Origin: Planctomycetota bacterium
Lineage (GTDB): Bacteria; Planctomycetota; Phycisphaerae; UBA1845; UTPLA1
DNA: 11,138 nt
Reading direction: 5' to 3'
Assembly (NCBI GenBank): GCA_027295245.1
Contig: JAPULF010000044.1
Coordinates: forward strand, 1 to 11,138
Shown: positions 1 through 11,138 of the stretch, one piece after another
Position numbering within the stretch: the stretch's first letter is position 1
How the letters are laid out: the number at the start of each line of letters is the position of its first letter
Made by a program: the position numbers and the translations under genes
The notes under the pieces: model-generated
Seen by the model: the letters and a program-made list of their open reading frames with translations, nothing else
The model's database searches: none
Told to the model about the DNA's origin: nothing

Positions 1-1
1 C

Positions 2-109
2 GGGACGGAAGTGGACTTTTGCGAGGAGTTGGGATTCAAGCGTACCGCCGGCATCGTACCGATGTCGCTTGACGTTCGGGTTTCGCATGCAGTGGCCGGG
101 ACTTCGTAA
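2..109 (+). CDS. 3' end of an upstream reading frame, possibly the C-terminus of RpoB (partial)
   Basis: An open frame enters from the left edge and ends at TAA 107-109, giving 35 residues that begin GTEVDFCEELGF. Its position directly upstream of rpoC is where rpoB usually lies. The first residues (GTEVDF) loosely resemble the (S)LG-x-(D/E)-V-x-(L/F) motif near the RpoB C-terminus. If so, about 29 residues follow that motif, which would be an unusual extension. The rest of the peptide has no match I recognise, and the other two frames look no better. Frame 3 stays open into rpoC but reads as an Arg-rich out-of-frame translation. The frame could equally be non-coding leader, so the call is weak. 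Confidence 0.3.
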   Translation, partial: GTEVDFCEELGFKRTAGIVPMSLDVRVSHAVAGTS

Positions 110-129
110 CCGGCGTCGGAATTCGGGTG

Positions 130-143
130 GCCTCTGGCGAGGC
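130..143 (+). other. short hairpin in the rpoC leader
   Basis: GCCTC (130-134) and GAGGC (139-143) form a perfect 5-bp stem around the tetraloop TGGC. It lies 35 nt upstream of the rpoC start and has no following T-run, so it is not a classical intrinsic terminator. On its own it is within chance for GC-rich DNA. It is listed because similar hairpins occur in the other intercistronic gaps of this window. Confidence 0.3.
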
Positions 144-178
144 GGGACAGGCACGAGAACAAGATCGGAGCGCAAGAC

Positions 179-4642
<4,464 letters not shown>

Positions 4643-4647
4643 CAAAA

Positions 4648-4665
4648 CCGGCGGCTTGACGCCGG
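4648..4665 (+). other. hairpin just after the rpoC stop codon
   Basis: CCGGCG (4648-4653) and CGCCGG (4660-4665) form a perfect 6-bp GC stem around the 6-nt loop GCTTGA, starting 5 nt after the rpoC TGA. The following bases (AATAGGGTG) contain no T-run, so read-through into rpsL is expected. It could be an mRNA-stability or processing structure. The rest of the 100-nt rpoC-rpsL gap has no other strong element that I can see. Confidence 0.45.
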
Positions 4666-4742
4666 AATAGGGTGACAAGTAAGATGCTTGGTTCGACCTT
4701 GATCGCCGCGGGCGGTCCCGAATCGACTTTCGAGAAACCGAC

Positions 4743-5138
4743 ATGCCAACCATCAATCAGCTTTGCAGACGACCCCGGCGGGACAAGCCCAAGAAGTCCA
4801 AGTCGCGAGACTTGGAGGTCTGTCCGGAACGGCGCGGCGTCTGCCTGATCGTAAAGACCATGACGCCCAAGAAGCCCAACTCCGCGCTTCGCAAGGTTGC
4901 CCGCGTGCGGCTGACCAACGGCCGGGAAGTGACGGCGTATATCCCGGGCATCGGCCACAATCTCCAGGAGCACTCGATCGTTCTGATTCGCGGCGGCCGG
5001 GTGCGTGACTTGCCCGGCATTCGGTACCACGTGATTCGCGGCGTGCTGGACTGTGCGAGCGTGGAGGATCAGGACAAGTTTCAGGTGCGTCGGGCCCGTG
5101 GGCGCAGCAAGTACGGAACGAAACGGCAAAAGAAATAG
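4743..5138 (+). CDS. rpsL: 30S ribosomal protein S12
   Basis: S12 sits at the 30S decoding centre and helps control translational accuracy. The 131-residue product contains the invariant block [20 protein letters not shown] (41-60), GHNLQEHS (71-78) and [12 protein letters not shown] (81-92), and ends [11 protein letters not shown]. It is about 7 residues longer than the E. coli protein (124), the extra lying near [14 protein letters not shown] just before the RSKYG motif. Lys43 and Lys44 of the decoding loop are present. The residue aligned with E. coli Lys88 (counting Met) is Arg88, while Asp89, the site methylthiolated by RimO in some bacteria, is kept. ATG 4743 fits the family N-terminus (MPTINQL), but no strong Shine-Dalgarno precedes it, only GAGAAA at 4732-4737. 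It lies between rpoC and rpsG, as is common for the str region. Confidence 0.98.
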   Translation: MPTINQLCRRPRRDKPKKSKSRDLEVCPERRGVCLIVKTMTPKKPNSALRKVARVRLTNGREVTAYIPGIGHNLQEHSIVLIRGGRVRDLPGIRYHVIRGVLDCASVEDQDKFQVRRARGRSKYGTKRQKK

Positions 5139-5143
5139 ATCAA

Positions 5144-5193
5144 CGGCCGGCGTTGGCCGGACGAGTATGGTGATCGGCGAATAGATTCGTCGG
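5144..5193 (+). promoter_or_regulatory. rpsL-rpsG intercistronic region with two potential stem-loops; candidate S7 autoregulatory site
   Basis: The 98-nt gap between S12 and S7 holds two possible stems. The first is CGGCC (5144-5148) with GGCCG (5155-5159) around GGCGTT. The second pairs 5174-5181 with 5186-5193 around the tetraloop TAGA, an 8-bp stem with two G-T wobbles. In E. coli, S7 is the feedback repressor of the str operon and binds a structured S12-S7 intercistronic region of similar length. Equivalence here rests on gene order and the presence of structure. I have not matched the specific S7-binding sequence. Confidence 0.35.
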
Positions 5194-5226
5194 CATAGCG
5201 CAGCCCCCCGGCGGCGCGCCAGAAGT

Positions 5227-5236
5227 GAGGATCGAC
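5227..5236 (+). promoter_or_regulatory. Shine-Dalgarno that fixes the rpsG start at ATG 5237
   Basis: GAGG at 5227-5230 lies 6 nt upstream of ATG 5237. An in-frame GTG at 5225 is also possible, but it overlaps this site and has no ribosome binding site of its own. The first residues from 5237 (MAFKKWTAS) form a normal S7 N-terminus. Confidence 0.7.
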
Positions 5237-5713
5237 ATGGCTTTCAAGAAGTGGACGGCGTCCGCAGCGCAACTTCGGGCGGACCCCAAGTTCAGCAACA
5301 AGCTGGCATCCAAGTTCATCAACTGCATGATGTGGGACGGCAAGAAGTCGGTTGCCGAACGGATCTTCTACCAGGCCGTCGAGCGTCTTGGAGAGAAGGT
5401 CAAGGACATCCCGCCGATTGAAGTGTTTGAGACCGCGGTCACTAACGTCAAGCCGAACATCCAGATTCGCAGCCGGCGGGTCGGCGGCAGTAACTATCAG
5501 GTGCCGATGGCGGTGAACAACAAGCGCAAGCAGTCGCTGGCGATCCGCTGGATTCTGGATTCCACCCGCTCGAAAAAAGGCCGGCCCATGAACGAGCGTC
5601 TGGCGGCCGAACTGCTGGATGCCTACAACCGCCAGGGGGCCGCGATGGGCAAGCGCGAGGAAGTCCACCGGCAGGCCGAGGCGAACAAGGCATTTGCCCA
5701 CTTTGCGTGGTAG
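5237..5713 (+). CDS. rpsG: 30S ribosomal protein S7
   Basis: S7 is a primary 16S rRNA-binding protein that nucleates the 30S head and lines the E-site and mRNA exit channel. The product from ATG 5237 is 158 residues, close to the roughly 156 typical of most bacteria. Recognisable blocks are DPKFSNKLASKFINCMMWDGKKS near the N-terminus, the signature SRRVGGSNYQVP in the middle, ALRWI-like SLAIRWILDSTR, and the C-terminal KREEVHRQAEANKAFAHFAW. The start at 5237 is preferred over an upstream GTG because of the GAGG ribosome binding site. It lies 98 nt downstream of rpsL. Its stop codon lies inside the next reading frame, so translation of the two may be coupled. The fusA and tuf genes that usually follow in the str operon are not here. 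Confidence 0.98.
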   Translation: MAFKKWTASAAQLRADPKFSNKLASKFINCMMWDGKKSVAERIFYQAVERLGEKVKDIPPIEVFETAVTNVKPNIQIRSRRVGGSNYQVPMAVNNKRKQSLAIRWILDSTRSKKGRPMNERLAAELLDAYNRQGAAMGKREEVHRQAEANKAFAHFAW

Positions 5714-7194
5714 CCGTCGCGGTCGATACGAGCCAGGCCGATCCCGAACTCAAGATGTGGATTCGCAAGGCCATGCCGATCTCGGTCACGGTGGTGGTGG
5801 CCGTGGTGCTGTGGTCGGTGTTCTATCCCGCCATCATGTCGGCGGACTCTCTGGAACAATACGGACAGGCCAAATCGCTCCAGATAGACGACTGGCATCC
5901 GCCGATCATGGCCGCCGCGCTCGCGACGATCTTTCGACTCGGCGGCGATATCGGGACGTTGATGTTGCTGCAGTGCATCGCGGGTCTGCTCGGGCTTCGG
6001 GCGTTCCTCGACGCCCAATTGGCATGGTCATGGGAACGGCGAAAGTCGCCCGAAAATCGGGCATGGCTGGCGACCGGCTTGACGCTCGCCATGCTCATTC
6101 CCGTGACCCCCTTCGGCTACTACCTCATGACATTCTGGAAAGATTCGTGGCTGGCGATCACGCTGTTATGGATCGGCGCCATATCTATCCATCTGCACGG
6201 CGCCGTAAGACGCAGCGGCCGACTTCGATTCTTCGGCGGATTCGCGCTGCTTTGCATGCTGATGGCGTTTGCAGTCTCCCTGCGACATAACGCGATCGTC
6301 CTCTTGCCCGTATTCTGGATCATCGCCCGAATCGTTCTCCGTCGCCGCCGCGTGCGCTGGGCAAGCGCGGTTGCACTGATTCCCGTCGCGGTGTTCTTCC
6401 TTGGACAACGATCGATCGACTTTCTCTTCGACGTGAAGCACGTCTGTGGCGCGAATCAAGTCAAGGCGTTGGATCTGGTAGGAATCGTCGTGCTGAATCC
6501 GGAATCCCGGGCGTCGCTCGATTACATCGACGGCAATCTCTCCGCGGATTTTCGAAAGCGGTATCGATTTGGCGACATCGGCCCGGTCGCATGGGAAACG
6601 CCGCCGATTCTGAATCGCGATGTCATCGATGTCCGCAATCGCATGCCCGAAAACCCGGAACTCGACCGGGAATACCGGCGGGCCGTCCGCTCATTTCCGA
6701 TGACGCTGGTCGAAGTAAAGCTGCGGGCCTTCGCACTCCTTCTGGATTGGTCGACGACCCATTACTGGGTTCACTGGTATAACAACGGCCTCGACCCCAA
6801 CCATCACGGCGTCCGACCCGCCGGCCCTCTGCGTGGGGCCCGTGCATGGCTCTTTGGCGCGGCCGAACGAGTGGCGGGGCATCGGACTCTGCGGTGGATC
6901 TCGGGTGTGCATTTGATTTGGTTTGCGGCGTCCGCTGTCGGCGCAATTGTCTGGCTGATTCGGACTCGTGGCGGGCCACGACCGATGCACGCGTTGCGGA
7001 TCACGCTCTTCCTTCTTCCGCCGGCCTACTACTCGAGTTACCTCCTGGGGACGGTCGCACCGGACTTCCGCTATATGTATCCGGCCACACTGTTCGTTCA
7101 GGCCCAGATCGCTTCGGCATTCGTTGCCTGGTGGTTTGAACGAGATGGAGCCGATCGCAAGGTGGCTATTTCCGCTCTGCGGGGCTGCGTCTGA
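5707..7194 (+). CDS. polytopic membrane protein, candidate GT-C-type glycosyltransferase
   Basis: This protein of up to 495 residues has many hydrophobic segments. The clearest are near 24-44, 65-100, 119-165, 175-212, 217-234, 400-418, 428-450 and 457-476, with a large polar region of about 240-400 between them. The first non-cytoplasmic loop carries Asp47 in SADSLEQY and a DDWHPP motif (61-66). Later come FWKDSW (143-148), a LRHNA motif (192-196) and PDFRYMYP (452-459). An acidic residue in the first loop plus such motifs is typical of GT-C enzymes, which transfer sugars from polyprenyl-phosphate donors. No substrate can be named, and another integral membrane function is possible. GTG 5707 overlaps rpsG by 7 nt, while ATG 5755 (MWIRKAMPISV) would give a conventional short N-terminus. 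Neither has a good Shine-Dalgarno. Its base usage looks less strongly GC-biased than its neighbours by eye. Confidence 0.8.
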   Translation: MVAVAVDTSQADPELKMWIRKAMPISVTVVVAVVLWSVFYPAIMSADSLEQYGQAKSLQIDDWHPPIMAAALATIFRLGGDIGTLMLLQCIAGLLGLRAFLDAQLAWSWERRKSPENRAWLATGLTLAMLIPVTPFGYYLMTFWKDSWLAITLLWIGAISIHLHGAVRRSGRLRFFGGFALLCMLMAFAVSLRHNAIVLLPVFWIIARIVLRRRRVRWASAVALIPVAVFFLGQRSIDFLFDVKHVCGANQVKALDLVGIVVLNPESRASLDYIDGNLSADFRKRYRFGDIGPVAWETPPILNRDVIDVRNRMPENPELDREYRRAVRSFPMTLVEVKLRAFALLLDWSTTHYWVHWYNNGLDPNHHGVRPAGPLRGARAWLFGAAERVAGHRTLRWISGVHLIWFAASAVGAIVWLIRTRGGPRPMHALRITLFLLPPAYYSSYLLGTVAPDFRYMYPATLFVQAQIASAFVAWWFERDGADRKVAISALRGCV

Positions 7195-7224
7195 ACCAGT
7201 ATTGACCTCCGCCGGGTGCTGACA

Positions 7225-7259
7225 CAACGGCAGGATCGCGATCCCAGGCTGCCGTGTTG
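7225..7259 (+). terminator. hairpin downstream of the membrane protein gene, possible weak terminator
   Basis: CAACGGCAG (7225-7233) pairs with CTGCCG (7249-7254) plus TTG (7257-7259), a 9-bp stem with a 2-nt TG bulge. Inside it lies GGATCGCGATCC (7233-7244), a perfect 12-bp palindrome sharing one base with the stem. The location about 30 nt after the stop at 7194 suits a terminator, but there is no T-run, so Rho-independent termination is not assured. The palindrome could instead be a protein-binding site. Confidence 0.3.
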
Positions 7260-7295
7260 GCAGTCTCGCAGCGGTGCAAGCCGAGCGAGCGTACG

Positions 7296-7411
7296 GCTGT
7301 AATCTGTTATCACATAGAAGGTTATAGTTAAGCCTGCACGGCACTCCGTCGGGCACGGGACTTGCTCAAGCGTCCTTACGTACCGGTGTGCATCCACAGC
7401 CGGATTACAGC
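7296..7411 (+). repeat. spaced inverted repeat flanking the candidate groEL1 promoter
   Basis: GCTGTAATC (7296-7304) and GATTACAGC (7403-7411) are exact reverse complements. Allowing one G-T pair the arms extend to 7296-7306 and 7401-7411, 11 bp each, separated by 94 nt. The interval includes the AT-rich patch and a TATAGT hexamer. It could be a pair of operator half-sites or the base of a long RNA stem. A chance match of this length in a gap this size is unlikely but not negligible. Confidence 0.4.
7299..7332 (+). promoter_or_regulatory. AT-rich patch with a -10-like hexamer, candidate groEL1 promoter
   Basis: This is the only clearly AT-rich stretch of the gap. TATAGT at 7323-7328 matches the -10 consensus TATAAT at five of six positions. 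No good -35 hexamer lies 16-18 nt upstream (TAATCT occupies that place). If real, it implies an untranslated leader of about 130 nt before groEL1. Confidence 0.3.
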
Positions 7412-7446
7412 TTGATGGACGAATAGTCGGTTCTGAGGTTGCCTAC

Positions 7447-7462
7447 AAGGAGGCTCACTTTC
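7447..7462 (+). promoter_or_regulatory. strong Shine-Dalgarno fixing the groEL1 start at ATG 7463
   Basis: AAGGAGG at 7447-7453, a near-perfect anti-16S complement, lies 9 nt upstream of ATG 7463. An in-frame TTG at 7439 would place this motif inside the coding region and add eight residues (MPTRRLTF) not expected in GroEL. The ATG is clearly the better start. Confidence 0.9.
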
Positions 7463-9172
<1,710 letters not shown>

Positions 9173-9203
9173 GAGCCGTCGCCCGGCGTTAGGAAGATAC
9201 GAC

Positions 9204-9220
9204 GCGGGCCGATCGCCCGC
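9204..9220 (+). other. hairpin in the groEL1-groES gap
   Basis: GCGGGC (9204-9209) and GCCCGC (9215-9220) form a perfect 6-bp stem around CGATC. It sits in the 77-nt gap after groEL1, 29 nt upstream of the groES start. The following sequence is CGGACAAAAAG, with no T-run on the + strand, so termination is not expected. It might adjust the relative levels of groEL1 and the downstream message. Confidence 0.45.
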
Positions 9221-9249
9221 CGGACAAAAAGCGTAGGAGACAAGAGAAC

Positions 9250-9546
9250 ATGGCACGCATGAAGATCCAACCGCTCGACGATCGCATCGTTGTCGAGCAG
9301 CACGAAGCGGAAGAGAAAACGGCGGGCGGCATCGTCCTTCCCGAGCAAGCCAAGGAAAAACCCCAACGCGGCACGGTCGTGGCGGCCGGTCCCGGCAAGA
9401 TATTGGACTCCGGCAACCGCGGGCGGCTCTCGGTCAAGGTCGGCGACGAAGTGTTTTACGCCAAGTACGCGGGCACCGATGTCGAGATCAGCGGCAAACA
9501 GTTCACCGTCCTGCGAGAAAATGACGTGCTCGCAATCATTGAGTGA
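9250..9546 (+). CDS. groES: co-chaperonin GroES (10 kDa chaperonin, HSP10)
   Basis: GroES is the heptameric lid that caps GroEL rings and creates the folding chamber. The 98-residue product has the family length (about 97). It begins [17 protein letters not shown]. The mobile loop carries GGIVLP (26-31), including the IVL tripeptide that docks on GroEL apical domains. This is followed by [11 protein letters not shown] and [19 protein letters not shown], ending [17 protein letters not shown] at 9235-9239 with a 10-nt spacer supports ATG 9250; an in-frame ATG at 9259 is less well placed. It lies between the two groEL genes, 77 nt after groEL1 and 84 nt before groEL2. It is the only co-chaperonin in the window, so it may serve both rings. 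Confidence 0.98.
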   Translation: MARMKIQPLDDRIVVEQHEAEEKTAGGIVLPEQAKEKPQRGTVVAAGPGKILDSGNRGRLSVKVGDEVFYAKYAGTDVEISGKQFTVLRENDVLAIIE

Positions 9547-9561
9547 GAAATCCGAACGTGT

Positions 9562-9578
9562 GGCGGAACGGGTCCGCC
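9562..9578 (+). other. hairpin in the groES-groEL2 gap
   Basis: GGCGGA (9562-9567) and TCCGCC (9573-9578) form a perfect 6-bp stem around ACGGG, extendable by one T-G pair. It starts 15 nt after the groES stop. No T-run follows. Together with the groEL1-groES hairpin it splits the chaperonin message into three segments, which could allow processing or differential stability. Confidence 0.45.
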
Positions 9579-9630
9579 GAATGGGAAGTCAAAGGCGGCC
9601 AACCGGCCGGCGACAAACAGGATAGGCAAC

Positions 9631-11138
<1,508 letters not shown>

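Larger units (their letters stand above)
7195..7462 (+). promoter_or_regulatory. 268-nt intergenic leader of the chaperonin block
   Basis: This gap separates the membrane protein gene from groEL1. It contains a hairpin at 7225-7259, an AT-rich patch around 7299-7332, a spaced inverted repeat (7296-7306 with 7401-7411), a small stem at 7358-7375 (GGACTT/AAG-CG-TCC around GCTC) and the groEL1 Shine-Dalgarno. No CIRCE element (TTAGCACTC-N9-GAGTGCTAA) and no sigma-32-type promoter could be found. No convincing small gene is present. It is the only gap in the window large enough for a full promoter, so the groEL1-groES-groEL2 transcript probably starts here. Confidence 0.6.

Noticed and set aside
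4656..4685. Promoter-like TTGACG-N18-TAAGAT in the rpoC-rpsL gap
   Set aside because: The -10 matches only four of six positions, the spacer is 18, and the -35 lies in the hairpin after rpoC. Two such hexamers are easily found by chance, so a separate rpsL promoter is not supported.
5225..5236. Earlier GTG start for rpsG giving 162 residues
   Set aside because: The GTG overlaps the GAGG ribosome binding site for ATG 5237, and the added residues (MRID) are not part of S7.
7337..7368. CIRCE-like heat-shock operator near GCACTCCGTCGGGCACGGGACTTGC
   Set aside because: Only the GCACTC half resembles CIRCE. The partner half would need to be GAGTGC at a 9-nt spacing and is not there.

Overview
The window is a GC-rich stretch of bacterial housekeeping chromosome, with all supported genes on the + strand. 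It holds a transcription/translation block (rpoC, rpsL, rpsG), one polytopic membrane protein gene overlapping the end of rpsG, and a chaperonin block in the order groEL1, groES, groEL2. The last gene runs off the right edge. The organism is probably a member of Planctomycetota or a nearby PVC lineage. This is inferred from the GroEL signatures recalled for that group (LGPRGR with a KGWGAP block in copy 1, LGPTGRN with a KSWGAP block in copy 2), from two groEL copies around one groES, and from an RpoC whose trigger loop carries an SI3-type insertion. No database search was possible, so the assignment is tentative.

Region by region: positions 1-178 are the leader of rpoC and include a possible last fragment of an upstream reading frame that may be the tail of rpoB. 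Positions 179-4642 encode RpoC, with both zinc sites, the NADFDGDQ catalytic loop and the trigger loop intact. Positions 4743-5138 encode ribosomal protein S12, and 5237-5713 encode S7. In the canonical str operon the next genes would be fusA and tuf. Here the next frame (5707-7194) is instead a multi-spanning membrane protein with features of GT-C-type glycosyltransferases, sharing 7 nt with rpsG. A 268-nt gap (7195-7462) follows, with a hairpin around a perfect palindrome, an AT-rich patch that is the best promoter candidate, a spaced inverted repeat flanking that patch, and a strong Shine-Dalgarno for groEL1. No CIRCE element is visible. groEL1 (7463-9172), groES (9250-9546) and groEL2 (9631 to the edge) then follow with gaps of 77-84 nt.

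Functionally, the first block makes the catalytic beta' subunit of RNA polymerase and two small-subunit ribosomal proteins. The second makes a folding machine with one co-chaperonin and two diverged chaperonin rings. Both GroELs keep the ATPase aspartates. Copy 1 has a histidine at the apical position equivalent to E. coli Tyr203 and carries the Met-Gly-Gly tail. Copy 2 keeps that tyrosine but has an altered nucleotide-loop motif (DGTTS). The most notable observations are this divergence, the membrane gene in the fusA position, an S12 with arginine at the residue-88 streptomycin-resistance position, and a small GC-rich hairpin in every intercistronic gap. Most of the window is conserved core genome, and I see no clear sign of a new defence, mobile or biosynthetic system.
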